Positions 32,704 through 46,502 are shown, numbered from the stretch's first letter. The stretch: 64,000 nt of DNA from CAHJXG01 sp964235485 (GCA_964235485.1 CAXSAZ010000005.1:62001-126000), one strand, 5' to 3'. Numbers and translations are program-made. The notes: generated by a model not told the origin, from the sequence alone.

Positions 32704-33626
32704 ACAAACAGCTTTTCGTTCGTCATCCCAGCATACAGCCCGGCCACATACTCGCCATATCCATTATAGATGCGTGTCGGCACGCGCTGATCCGTGCCAA
32801 TCAGCCGCTCGGTGGCCTGGCTCCAGCGCGGGTGCGGCACGTCGGGGTTCACGTTGGCCCAGAAACCGTATTCCTGGGGCTGGATGCCCTGCCAGAACGT
32901 GGTGGGCCGCTTGTCGGTAAAGGTCACCTTCACGATCGACTTCACCGATTTGAACCCATACTTCCAAGGCAGCACCAAGCGGATCGGCGCGCCGTTCTGC
33001 TTCGGCAAGGCCTTGCCATAAAGACCGGTCGCGATGAAAGCAAGGTCGTTGTTCGCTTCCGCCATCGTGACACCCTCGACGTAGGGCCATTCAAAGGTGG
33101 GGGAGCGCAGGCCCGGCATCACCTTGGGATCGGCCAAGGTTTCCATCACGACATAGCGCGCACCGGAGGTCGGGCCGGCCAGGCTGACCAGCTCCCGCAT
33201 CGGGAATCCGGTCCAGGGCATCGTCATCGCCCAGCCCTCGACGCAGCGGTGGCGACACACCCGCTCCTCAAGCTGCACCTTCTTCAGGATGTCATCGAAA
33301 TCCATCGTCCGCGGCGTGCCGACCATGCCCTCGAACTTGATGGACCACGGCGACACCGGCAGCTTCTGCGCGGCGCGCGAAATCGACTTGTCCGTGCCGA
33401 ACTCATAGAAGTTGTTGTAGGTCGTCACGTCCCGCTCGGGCGTCAGCTCCCGGCCGGCGTCGTACTTCGCGTTGCGCGGCGCGCCCTGCGCCCGGGCGGC
33501 CAGGGGCGTCGCGAGCAGGGCCGCGCCTGCCGCCCCGGCCAACAGGCTGCGGCGCTCCAGCATCAGCGACTCTGAAGTCGCGTTCCGCTCCGGTGTCTCC
33601 CAGCCGCGAACTGTCTTGATCAGCAA
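32700..33626 (-). CDS. msrP: Protein-methionine-sulfoxide reductase catalytic subunit MsrP
   Basis: MsrP (YedY) is a molybdopterin enzyme that repairs oxidised methionines in periplasmic proteins. The 308-residue protein has an N-terminal Tat signal (MLERRSLLAGAAG..., twin arginines near residue 25) and the molybdenum ligand Cys in RHRCVEGWAM (near 130). Other family text: NNFYEFGTDK, WYGKALPK-like loop LYGKALPKQNG, and KYGFKSVKSIV near 228. It is normally partnered by the heme membrane protein MsrQ; here the next gene is a small two-span protein instead. It is the first gene of that pair and is divergent from the desulfhydrase gene. Confidence 0.95.
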   Translation of the reverse strand: MLIKTVRGWETPERNATSESLMLERRSLLAGAAGAALLATPLAARAQGAPRNAKYDAGRELTPERDVTTYNNFYEFGTDKSISRAAQKLPVSPWSIKFEGMVGTPRTMDFDDILKKVQLEERVCRHRCVEGWAMTMPWTGFPMRELVSLAGPTSGARYVVMETLADPKVMPGLRSPTFEWPYVEGVTMAEANNDLAFIATGLYGKALPKQNGAPIRLVLPWKYGFKSVKSIVKVTFTDKRPTTFWQGIQPQEYGFWANVNPDVPHPRWSQATERLIGTDQRVPTRIYNGYGEYVAGLYAGMTNEKLFV

Positions 33627-33776
33627 GGCAACGCCCTCCGTGAGAGTGCCCAGTGCGCGCGCCGGGCATCGACGCCTGCCGCTCCTCGGCAGGTTGGGCG
33701 TTATGTTGATTTCGCCGGGTCGGTCTGCAAGGGTCCGACCGAGGCTGCCCGCGCGCCGTCCGGATGGAGAACGCCG

Positions 33777-34781
33777 ATGAACCTTGCCGCTTTCCCGCGC
33801 ACCCGGCTATGCCAAGCGCCCACGCCGCTGGAGCCGCTGCCGCGCCTCACGGAAGCGTTGGGCGGGCCGCAGATCTGGATGAAGCGGGACGACCTGACCG
33901 GCATGGGAGGGGGCGGCAACAAGGTGCGCAAGCTGGAATTCCTGGTGGGCGACGCGCTGGCCCGCGGCGCCGACCACCTGGTTACCCAAGGCGCCGTGCA
34001 GTCCAACCACGTGCGCCAGACCGCCGCAGTGGCCGCCAAGCTTGGCCTGGCCTGCACCGCCGTTTTGGAGCACCGGATCGAGACGAACGACGGCGCCTAT
34101 CTCGGCAGCGGCAACGTGTTGCTGGACCGCTTGCTGGGCTGCACTCTGGAGTACCGGCCCGGCGGCAGCGACATGCAGGCCGCCATCGAGGAGGTCGGCG
34201 CGCGGCTGGCGTCCGAGGGCGCCAAGCCTTACTTGATCCCCGGCGGCGGCTCGAACGCCACCGGCGCTTTGGGCTATGCGGCGGTGGCGCTGGAGTTGGT
34301 GACGCAGGCGAACGAGCTGGGCCTGCGCATCGACCGCCTGGTGCACGCGACCGGCAGCGCGGGGACGCAAGCCGGGCTGGTGGCCGGGCTGCACGCCCTC
34401 AGCAGCCCGGTCCGCGTGCTGGGCATCGGCGTCCGCGCGCCCAAGCCGACGCAGGAGGCGAACGTGATGCGCTTGGCGCGGGCGACGGCGGCGCATATGG
34501 GCGTGGACCGCCCGATCCCGGACGATGCGGTCGAGGCCAACTGCGACTACGTGGGCGGGGGCTACGGCGTGCCGACGCCTGGCATGGCGGAGGCGGTGCG
34601 GATGCTGGCGCGGCTTGAGGGAATCTTCCTGGACCCGGTGTATTCCGGGAAGGGCATGGCCGGGCTGATCGACCTGATTCGCCGGGGTGCCTTTGCGCCG
34701 GGGGAGAACGTGGTGTTCCTGCACACCGGGGGGTCGTCGGGGCTGTTCGGCTATGCGGAGTTTTTCAACGAGGCTGCGTGA
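33777..34781 (+). CDS. D-cysteine desulfhydrase / ACC deaminase family PLP enzyme
   Basis: A 334-residue pyridoxal-phosphate enzyme of the tryptophan synthase beta fold. The PLP lysine is in GGGGNKVRKLEFL (near 50), the substrate loop is QGAVQSNHVRQTAA, and the phosphate cup is HATGSAGTQAG. The family converts D-cysteine to pyruvate, sulfide and ammonia, or deaminates 1-aminocyclopropane-1-carboxylate; the two differ by few residues and I lean to D-cysteine desulfhydrase. It is followed at once by a broken DUF29 gene. Start MNLAAFPRTRL fits the family. Confidence 0.88.
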   Translation: MNLAAFPRTRLCQAPTPLEPLPRLTEALGGPQIWMKRDDLTGMGGGGNKVRKLEFLVGDALARGADHLVTQGAVQSNHVRQTAAVAAKLGLACTAVLEHRIETNDGAYLGSGNVLLDRLLGCTLEYRPGGSDMQAAIEEVGARLASEGAKPYLIPGGGSNATGALGYAAVALELVTQANELGLRIDRLVHATGSAGTQAGLVAGLHALSSPVRVLGIGVRAPKPTQEANVMRLARATAAHMGVDRPIPDDAVEANCDYVGGGYGVPTPGMAEAVRMLARLEGIFLDPVYSGKGMAGLIDLIRRGAFAPGENVVFLHTGGSSGLFGYAEFFNEAA

Positions 34782-34804
34782 TGCAGCGGCAAGGAAAGGT
34801 GTCG

Positions 34805-35263
34805 ATGAGCGACCTTTATGACGCCGACGTGCTGGAATGGTCTGAGCATCAGGCTCGGTTGCTCCGGCAGCATGTGGCCGGCAAACCGATCAACCCGCGC
34901 AAATCGCAAAACGATTTCGCTGAACAGCCCGACTGGGCCAACATCATCGAGGAAATCGAGAGCGTAGGCAGCGAACAACTTCACGCGGTCGAAAGCAACC
35001 TCGTGCAGGCGCTGATCCATGACCTTAAGTGCAAAGCGTGGCCGCTGGCGTCCCACGTGCCCCACTGGCGGGCCGAGGCACGGACGTTCCGGGGCAATGC
35101 ACGACGCCGCTTCACGAACTCCATGCGACGCAAGATCGACGTGGCCGGTTTGTAGGCCGATGCGCTGGATGGTTTGCCGGAAGAAATAGACGGGCAGCCC
35201 CCAATGCCGGTTGATCCCACTTGCCGCCTCACGTTGGATGAGCTGCTGCAGGGGGGACGCTGA
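34805..35263 (+). pseudogene. DUF29 family gene with an in-frame TAG stop
   Basis: The protein starts MSDLYDADVLEWSEHQARLL with AAGGAAAGG as ribosome-binding site. It carries the DUF29 core (WANIIEEIESVGSEQLHAVESN, then LVQALIHDLKCKAW) and reads to residue 116, where TAG (35153-35155) cuts it. The same frame then goes on ADALDGLPEEIDGQPPMP and later CRLTLDELLQGGR to a TGA at 35263, which is a normal DUF29 end. One base change from a Tyr codon (TAT or TAC) explains the stop. The truncated 116-residue product keeps most of the domain, so it may still be stable. The function of DUF29 is unknown; it is common near mobile and toxin genes. Confidence 0.82.
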
Positions 35264-35310
35264 ACCAAAGAATGTGGGCCGCGCGACGCATTGCCATTGT
35301 TGACGAAGCA

Positions 35311-35386
35311 TGGTGGGCCCGGTGGGACTCGAACCCACGACCACAAGATTAAAAGTCCCGTGCTCTACCAACTGAGCTACAGGCCC
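35311..35386 (-). tRNA. tRNA-Lys (TTT anticodon)
   Basis: The complement folds with acceptor GGGCCTG against CGGGCCC, D arm GCTCAG...AGAGC, anticodon loop CTTTTAA reading AAA/AAG, T arm GTGGG-TTCGAGT-CCCAC and discriminator A. CCA is encoded. It stands between the DUF29 pseudogene and the cyclophilin gene. Confidence 0.95.
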
Positions 35387-35429
35387 ATGCCAATGCCGCG
35401 ACCCGTCTGCAGGCCGCGGCGCATTCCTA

Positions 35430-36002
35430 TTACGACTTGGCGTCGGCCGCCACCTGCACGCGGATGATCTTGTCCGGGTTGGACACTTGACCACCCCCGC
35501 CGCTGCCGCGCTTGATCTTGTCCACGAACTCCATGCCCTGCACGACCTGGCCCCAGATCGTGTACTGGCCGTCCAGATGCGGCGCCGGGGCGAACATGAT
35601 GTAGAACTGGCTGTTCGCGCTGTTGGGGTCGCCGGTCCGGGCCGCGCCGACGGTGCCGCGCAGGAAGTGCGCGTCGCGGCTGAACTCGGCCGGCACGTTG
35701 CCCATGTCGCTGCCGCCGGTGCCGGTGCCGGTCGGGTCGCCGCCCTGGGCCATGAAGCCCTCGATCACGCGGTGGAACACCGTGCCGTCGTAGAACCCCT
35801 TGCGCGCCAAGGCTTTGACCCGCTCCACATGCTTCGGCGCCAGGTCCGGGCGCAGGCGGATGACCACTCGGCCATCCTTCAGATCCATATACAGCGTGTT
35901 CTCGGGATCAAGGGCCGGTTGCTGGGCCGAGGCTTGGTCAGACATCAGTGTTCCTATCGCGATGGTTGCAAGCAAGTGCCGGCGGCGCAGGCCGAGGCTC
36001 AT
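35430..36002 (-). CDS. Exported cyclophilin-type peptidyl-prolyl isomerase
   Basis: PPIase that speeds cis-trans change at proline bonds. The 190 residues start with a basic, Tat-like signal (MSLGLRRRHLLATIAIG) and an Ala-x-Ala site before QQPALDPENTLYMDL, so it is likely periplasmic. The cyclophilin core is DGTVFHRVIEGFMAQGGDPTGTG (with the catalytic Arg and Phe), then NSQFYIMFA and LDGQYTIWGQVVQGM. Substrates are outer membrane or secreted proteins; none is evident from context. It lies downstream of coaD on the same strand, and between them is a 15-bp repeat. Confidence 0.9.
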   Translation of the reverse strand: MSLGLRRRHLLATIAIGTLMSDQASAQQPALDPENTLYMDLKDGRVVIRLRPDLAPKHVERVKALARKGFYDGTVFHRVIEGFMAQGGDPTGTGTGGSDMGNVPAEFSRDAHFLRGTVGAARTGDPNSANSQFYIMFAPAPHLDGQYTIWGQVVQGMEFVDKIKRGSGGGGQVSNPDKIIRVQVAADAKS

Positions 36003-36031
36003 GGCGTTCTCCGTTGATGGCCAAACTCATC

Positions 36032-36075
36032 TGGGTCAAGCCCGGGTGGGTCAAGCCCGGGCCGGTCAGGCCGGG
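36032..36075. repeat. 15-bp tandem repeat at the coaD end
   Basis: TGGGTCAAGCCCGGG occurs twice in a row at 36032-36046 and 36047-36061, followed by a degenerate third copy (CCGGTCAGGCCGGG) that runs into the last codons of coaD. GC-rich dyads inside it could form a 3'-end hairpin. Confidence 0.7.
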
Positions 36076-36597
36076 CGCACCCGCGCCAGCGTCCGTTCCA
36101 ATGTCAGGCTCGGCACGAAGCTGGACACGTCGCCGCCCAGCCGGGCGATCTCTTTGACGAAGCGGGACGAGATGAACTGGTGCCGCTCGCTCGCCATCAG
36201 GAACACCGTTTCCACCTGCGGGTCCAGCCGGTAGTTCATTCCGGCCATCTGGAACTCGTAGTCGAAATCCGACACGGCCCGCAGCCCCCGCACGATCACG
36301 CCCGCGTTGACGCGCTGGGCCAGGTCGATCAGCAGGCAGTCGAAGCTGACCACCTCGATCTCGGTGCCGGTACGCGCGGCGATGGCGTCGGTTTCGGCGC
36401 GCACCAGCTGGACGCGCTCCTGCAGCGGGAACAGCGGCGACTTGCCGGCATTCTCCGCAACCCCGATGACCAGGCGATGCACCACCCGGGCGGCGCGGGC
36501 GATGATGTCCGTATGGCCGTTGGTCACCGGGTCGAACGTGCCGGGATACAGGCCGACATGCCGCACCGGGCCGTGGACCGCCGGATCGGGGCGCGGC

Positions 36598-36605
<8 letters not shown>
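36066..36605 (-). CDS. coaD: Phosphopantetheine adenylyltransferase CoaD
   Basis: CoaD transfers AMP to 4'-phosphopantetheine, the penultimate step of coenzyme A synthesis. The 179-residue protein carries the nucleotidyltransferase motif GTFDPVTNGHTDII (with the T/HxGH-type signature) near residue 25, RGLRAVSDFDYEFQM, and the ISSRFVKEIA loop near 147. ATG 36605 overlaps the gyrA stop by eight bases, so it is coupled to gyrA. The first 16 residues are Pro-rich and variable; a later start is not available. Length and motifs are normal. Confidence 0.95.
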
Positions 36606-39327
<2,722 letters not shown>

Positions 39328-39358
39328 GGAAGGCTTTCGCTGGGATTATCGGGGTGGG

Positions 39359-39850
39359 TTAAAAGGGGATCTCGTCGTCAAGGTCGCCGCCCTTGCTGGG
39401 TTCCCAGGACGGGCTGCCGCCACCGCCGCCGGACCGCTCGGACGTGGGGGCACGCTCGCGCGGCTGGTAGCCGCCGCCGCCCATGCCGCCCTCTTCGCCT
39501 CGGCCGCTCAGCATCGTCAGTTCGCCGCGGAACGCTGGGATGACGACTTCCGTCGTGTACTTGTCCTGGCCGGACTGGTCCTGCCATTTCCGCGTCTCAA
39601 CCCGGCCTTCAAGGTAAACCTTGCTGCCTTTTTTCAGATACTTCTCAGCGATCTCGCCGAGCTTCTCGTTCTTGATGACGACGTTGTGCCACTCGGTCTT
39701 TTCTTTGCGCTCGCCCGAGCCGCGGTCGCTCCAGCTTTCGCTGGTGGCCAGGGTGAAGTTGACCACCTTGCCGCCGTTCTGGAAGCTGCGCACCTCTGGG
39801 TCCTTGCCCAGGTTGCCGATCAGGATCACCTTGTTGACGCTGCCCGCCAT
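39359..39850 (-). CDS. ssb: Single-stranded DNA-binding protein
   Basis: SSB coats single-stranded DNA in replication and repair. The 163-residue protein has the OB fold first (MAGSVNKVILIGNLGKDPEV, then WHNVVIKNEKLGEIAEKYLKKG), a Gly- and Ser-rich linker, and the acidic tip DDEIPF that recruits partners. It is divergent from uvrA with 141 bases between the starts, and the SOS box in between lies close to uvrA. Confidence 0.96.
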   Translation of the reverse strand: MAGSVNKVILIGNLGKDPEVRSFQNGGKVVNFTLATSESWSDRGSGERKEKTEWHNVVIKNEKLGEIAEKYLKKGSKVYLEGRVETRKWQDQSGQDKYTTEVVIPAFRGELTMLSGRGEEGGMGGGGYQPRERAPTSERSGGGGGSPSWEPSKGGDLDDEIPF

Positions 39851-39961
39851 GTTCCGCCACCCTCCGCTATCCGGACTCGCACCGGTCCGGCGTTATACTC
39901 CCTGTCCCCCGGGCGAGCCAGGGCAGGGTTTCCAACGCCGTCCCATGCTGTCATATGGGGT

Positions 39962-39976
39962 GAACAGTACTAGAAC
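39962..39976. promoter_or_regulatory. LexA-binding SOS box (GAAC-N7-GAAC)
   Basis: The sequence is GAACAGTACTAGAAC, a perfect copy of the alphaproteobacterial LexA direct repeat (GTTC-N7-GTTC on the other strand). It ends 15 bases before the uvrA ATG at 39992, where a bound repressor would block transcription start. ssb begins 112 bases on the other side and may also respond. Confidence 0.88.
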
Positions 39977-39991
39977 GCTAGGATGCAGCGC

Positions 39992-42847
<2,856 letters not shown>

Positions 42848-42849
42848 GT

Positions 42850-43971
42850 GTGGCGACCGAGCCCCACGTCCGTTCGGGCCACGTCACCGCCCTGCGGCTC
42901 TACGACGTTGCCTACGCCATCGACCTGGGCCGCGTGGAAGCCATCTGGGCACGCCACGCCGGCACGGCGAGCAGCCGTAGCCGGCTGAGCGCCACGCCCG
43001 CCAAGGCGGTGACGTTCGGCGTGCCGCCGGTGGCGCTCCCCTTGGACGCCGTGCCGCTGCAGCTCGGCCCCCTCGCCGTGGTCGCGGCGGTGACGGCGCG
43101 CATCTACGATTTCGGCGTGGTGGCGCTGGCGCTGCGTGTGCCGGCGGTGGAGCTGAGCTGGCCCGACTACACGGCGCTGCTGAACGCGGTGGACGCCCAT
43201 GTCGGCGACGGCGGCGACGGCCGGCTATGGGATGGCCTGCTGGCCCGGGTCCGCACCCTGTTGGCGGAGGCGCTGGAACGGCCCACCAACTCTGCCATCG
43301 AAGAGGACTACCTGATCGGCACCGTGCACGCCTTCAGCGAAACGCTGACCGCCGCCGCTTTGCGGGACCGCGTGGACCTGGCGCCGCTGCTGTCCGGCGA
43401 GCAGCGCGCCCTGTCCGACGACGCCCGGCGCGACCTGCTGCGGCAAAGCTTCTCCTACTACGCCGACGACCTGGTGGTGCTGACCTGGGACCGCGCCTTC
43501 ATCTACGAGCCGCGCGGCGACAGCGACGTGGCGGACGTGCTGGAGGTCGCCAACGCGCAGCTCCTGGAAATGCGCTACTACGACGAGCTGCTCGACGACG
43601 AGCTGCCGCGGATGTATGGCCTGGTGCAGACCACGCGCCGCACCGCCACCAACATCCTGGCGCCCCGCCGCTTCGCCACCCTGGCCCGGCGGCTCTACAC
43701 CCTGGTCGCCGAGGTCACGGAATTGACGGAGAAGGCCGACAACGCGCTGCAGGTGACGGAGGACGTGTACCTCGCCCGCATCTACGCTTCCGCGCTCGGC
43801 CTGTTCCGCGTGCCGACCGTGAGCGCCGCGGTGGACCGCAAGCTTTCCATCATCCGCGACACCTACACGGCGCTGTATGACGAGGCGAACAGCAGCCGGG
43901 CCGGGCTGATGGAGTTCCTGATCCTGGTGCTGATCGCGGTTGAGATCGTCTTGGCCTTGGTCCGGGCGTGA
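42850..43971 (+). CDS. DUF155/RMD1-like protein with C-terminal membrane anchor
   Basis: A 373-residue protein of unknown function. The shape is that of the RMD1/Sif2 (DUF155) family: a mixed alpha/beta N-terminal domain with RIYDFGVVALAL near residue 80, then EEDYLIGTVHAFSETL, a coiled-helical middle (LLDDELPRMYGLVQTTRRTA, LVAEVTELTEKADNAL), and a C-terminal span (LMEFLILVLIAVEIVLALV) near the end. The GTG start lies two bases after the uvrA stop, so it is in the uvrA operon and under the same LexA box. Known yeast members affect microtubule and mitochondrial functions; no bacterial role is established. Confidence 0.72.
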   Translation: MATEPHVRSGHVTALRLYDVAYAIDLGRVEAIWARHAGTASSRSRLSATPAKAVTFGVPPVALPLDAVPLQLGPLAVVAAVTARIYDFGVVALALRVPAVELSWPDYTALLNAVDAHVGDGGDGRLWDGLLARVRTLLAEALERPTNSAIEEDYLIGTVHAFSETLTAAALRDRVDLAPLLSGEQRALSDDARRDLLRQSFSYYADDLVVLTWDRAFIYEPRGDSDVADVLEVANAQLLEMRYYDELLDDELPRMYGLVQTTRRTATNILAPRRFATLARRLYTLVAEVTELTEKADNALQVTEDVYLARIYASALGLFRVPTVSAAVDRKLSIIRDTYTALYDEANSSRAGLMEFLILVLIAVEIVLALVRA

Positions 43972-44037
43972 CGGAAGCCGGGCGATGCGGTAGAACGCGC
44001 CAGCAAGGCCATGCCGCCATCTGGAGCAGCTTCTCCG

Positions 44038-44343
44038 ATGAATGAAACCGTCACCACCCCGAAGACCAAGATCGAGATCAAGGTCGAACGGCCAAAGCTG
44101 CACAAGGTCATCCTGGTCAACGACGATTTCACCCCCCGCGAGTTCGTCGTCAGGGTGCTGAAAGCCGAGTTCCGCGTGAGCGACGACCAGGCACAGCGGG
44201 TGATGATCACCGCGCACCGGCGCGGCGCCTGCGTCGTGTCCGTCTACACCAAGGAAATCGCCGAGGCCAAGGCGACGAACGCGACCGACGCGGGGCGGGC
44301 CAAGGGCTACCCGCTGCTGTTCACCACCGAGCCTGAGGAGTAG
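44038..44343 (+). CDS. clpS: ATP-dependent Clp protease adaptor ClpS
   Basis: ClpS delivers N-end-rule substrates to ClpAP. The 101-residue protein has a Lys-rich tail followed by the adaptor domain: HKVILVNDDFTPREFVV near residue 25, the FRVSDDQAQRVMITAHRRG helix and VSVYTKEIAEAKA. The NDDFT text and the acidic pocket residues that bind the N-terminal residue are present. No clpA follows as it does in many bacteria; the next gene is an acyltransferase. Start ATG 44038 is the usual one; ATG 44011 is possible. Confidence 0.93.
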   Translation: MNETVTTPKTKIEIKVERPKLHKVILVNDDFTPREFVVRVLKAEFRVSDDQAQRVMITAHRRGACVVSVYTKEIAEAKATNATDAGRAKGYPLLFTTEPEE

Positions 44344-44436
44344 CGCGGGCGGCCATTGGCCCCTTGACATAACAAAGTTTAGCGCGCCCGGCCCTGCCTT
44401 CCCGTAGCACCTCCCGCTTCAACGCGAGAGGTCGGC

Positions 44437-45588
44437 GTGGCCAGGGTCCTTACACTTCAAGACAAAATGCAAAGCGCGGGCGGTGTAACAACCGGGTTCG
44501 ACTATCTTCGGATTGGCCTGTCCCTTGCCGTCTTTACCTGGCACGCCATGGCGCTTAGCGCGCGTTCGCCTGAATTCGATTCAGAATGGTGGTCGGGGCC
44601 ATTCCGGTTCATTCTCGCCGCGATCCTTCCTCTCTTTTTCGCCTTGTCAGGATTCCTGGTGACCGGAAGCCTGGGCCGGACCCGGCTGCACCAGTTCGTC
44701 ACGCTGCGCTTCATCCGGTTGATCCCCGCCCTGGCGGTCGAGATCACGCTGTCCGCCGTAATCATCGGGCTGATCTTCACCACATTGCCCGCATCGCAGT
44801 ACCTCAGCAGCCCAGAGTTCTATGGCTACTTCCTCAACATCGTCGGTGACATCCACTACTTCCTTCCAGGCGTGTTCGACGACAAGCCTTTCCAGGGCTT
44901 GATGAATGGGCAGCTATGGACCATCCCGTTCGAGCTTGAATGCTACTTGGCATTGGTCTTGCTGGCCATTTCAAAGGTGACCCGGCGGCCGCTTGCCTTT
45001 CTGGCCATCACCGCCGCGCTTTCGCTTGCGTTCACCGTGCGGGCTTTGACCGGCCCTCCTATCAGTGGCGTCACCCATTTGCCGGGCCGGGTGCTGGTCG
45101 TTTGCTTCCTGGCTGCCGTCAGCCTTTACTTGTGTCGCGACCGCATTCCCTACTCCAATTTTTTGGGAGTGATTTCAGCAATTGCGACGGCGGTGTTCCT
45201 GCAGATACCCAATCTTTCATACCTGGCCGCCTTCCCGGCGGCTTATCTGACCGTCTATCTCGGGCTGATGCGCCCCCCGGCAATCCCGTTCGGCGACCTG
45301 TCCTATGGCGTGTACCTGTTCCATTGGCCGATCCAGCAATCGACCGTGCACATGTTCCAGAGCAATCATTCCCCGTGGCTGCTGATGCTGATCTCGTTGC
45401 CGCTAACGATATTCTGCGCCTGGCTGTCCTGGACCTGGATCGAGAAGCCGATCCTTGTCCGCAAGAAACCGATCCTGGCTGCAGTTGATCGCGTGTGGGA
45501 CACCATCCTGATGCCCGGCCGCCTTATGGGGCAGCGCCGCACCGGCAAGGTTCAGGCCAGCGCCGACGCAGCCGGCCAAGCCGACTAG
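44437..45588 (+). CDS. Acyltransferase family 3 membrane protein
   Basis: A 383-residue integral membrane O-acyltransferase (OafA/NodX-like) that acetylates sugars of surface polysaccharide or similar. About ten spans are seen; the catalytic-type His and Arg motifs are FDYLRIGLSLAVFTWH near residue 20-40 and RFIRLIPALAVEI near 85, with the C-terminal YGVYLFHWPIQQ. GTG 44437 is preferred over the internal Met, with GAGAGG upstream. Its G+C is below the local average, and it stands alone between clpS and a convergent gene, so transfer is possible. The acceptor is unknown. Confidence 0.85.
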   Translation: MARVLTLQDKMQSAGGVTTGFDYLRIGLSLAVFTWHAMALSARSPEFDSEWWSGPFRFILAAILPLFFALSGFLVTGSLGRTRLHQFVTLRFIRLIPALAVEITLSAVIIGLIFTTLPASQYLSSPEFYGYFLNIVGDIHYFLPGVFDDKPFQGLMNGQLWTIPFELECYLALVLLAISKVTRRPLAFLAITAALSLAFTVRALTGPPISGVTHLPGRVLVVCFLAAVSLYLCRDRIPYSNFLGVISAIATAVFLQIPNLSYLAAFPAAYLTVYLGLMRPPAIPFGDLSYGVYLFHWPIQQSTVHMFQSNHSPWLLMLISLPLTIFCAWLSWTWIEKPILVRKKPILAAVDRVWDTILMPGRLMGQRRTGKVQASADAAGQAD

Positions 45589-45602
45589 GCGGCGCCCTCC
45601 CG

Positions 45603-46391
45603 TCAAACCCGGCCCCGCACGGCCGCGGCCGTCACCGCCAAGCGGTCGGCCAGGCCGCGCGCCCCATGGCGGGGCCGCGCCAGGTCCCGCGCGGCGAGCA
45701 CGGCCGGCAGCGCCGCGGCGATGGCCTGCTTCGGCAACCAGCACGCCCGGCCGGCCTCCAGCCATCCGGAGGCGGTCGCGGCGACGTGCGCCCGCACCCC
45801 GTCCAGGGCGGCACGGCCCGGGTCGGCGACGACATCCTCGGGACGGAGGCCGTGCCGCGCCAGCAGGTCTTCCGGCAGCACGCAGCGGGACTGCCGGGCC
45901 AGGACCGGAACGCTGCGCAGCACCCCCGCCGCGCCGTAGGCGGCGCCCAAGTTCCGCAGCGCGTCGAGTGCCGGGCCATCGGCGCCGAGCGCGCGTCCCG
46001 CCGCCGCCGCCACGCCGCCCGCCGTCGCCTGCAGGTAGTCGCGGAACGCGGCCTCGGTCTCCATCGGCTCGGTTTCCGCTTCCCGCCCGTCGATCATCGC
46101 CAGCAGGTCCGCCGCCTGCAGCCGGCCCGCGTCCAGCGCATCCCCGAGCGGCCCGGCGACTTCGTGACGCCGCCGGGCGCCTTCCGCCACCTCCCGCCAC
46201 CATTGCAAGCGGATGGAGGCCGCCATCGGGTTGGAGACGGCCTCCCGCGCCCGGGCCAGCTCGTGGTTCGCCGCATACAGCACGAACAGCGCCTCCCGCA
46301 TGGTGGGCGGCGCGAACAGGGCGGTGAGGAAGCGGTCGGGGTCGTGGCGGCGCACGATGGCGGCGCAAGGGGACAGGGCATCGGGCGGCAT
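45603..46391 (-). CDS. Squalene/phytoene synthase family protein, NDUFAF6-like
   Basis: A 262-residue all-helical protein of the head-to-head prenyl synthase fold. The first aspartate-rich motif (DDxxD in CrtB) reads NHELARARE here and the second reads AAGVLRSVPVLAR, so the Mg2+-binding aspartates are missing. This is the state of NDUFAF6-like proteins, which help assemble respiratory complex I. A carotenoid or hopanoid enzyme is thus unlikely. Start ATG 46391 (MPPDALSPCAA) is chosen; longer frames run into sodB on the other strand. Confidence 0.75.
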   Translation of the reverse strand: MPPDALSPCAAIVRRHDPDRFLTALFAPPTMREALFVLYAANHELARAREAVSNPMAASIRLQWWREVAEGARRRHEVAGPLGDALDAGRLQAADLLAMIDGREAETEPMETEAAFRDYLQATAGGVAAAAGRALGADGPALDALRNLGAAYGAAGVLRSVPVLARQSRCVLPEDLLARHGLRPEDVVADPGRAALDGVRAHVAATASGWLEAGRACWLPKQAIAAALPAVLAARDLARPRHGARGLADRLAVTAAAVRGRV

Positions 46392-46425
46392 GGCGGCGGT
46401 GTGTGGCCCCAACCGCCGCGCCGCG

Positions 46426-46452
46426 CAACCTTGACGCGCCCAACCTTGACGC
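46426..46452. repeat. Pair of CAACCTTGACGC direct repeats before sodB
   Basis: Two copies of the 12-mer (46426-46437 and 46441-46452), 15 bases apart start to start, sit 50-77 bases upstream of sodB. Each contains TTGAC, so they could include a -35 box, but I see no matching -10. Confidence 0.4.
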
Positions 46453-46502
46453 CCTGGCCGCCGCGCGACCAATCTGCGCCCCGTCACCAGGAGGATTGAC
46501 CG

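Noticed and set aside
44364..44400. Promoter TTGACA upstream of the acyltransferase
   Set aside because: The -35-like box is good but I see no -10 box at 16-18 bases, so I did not list it.
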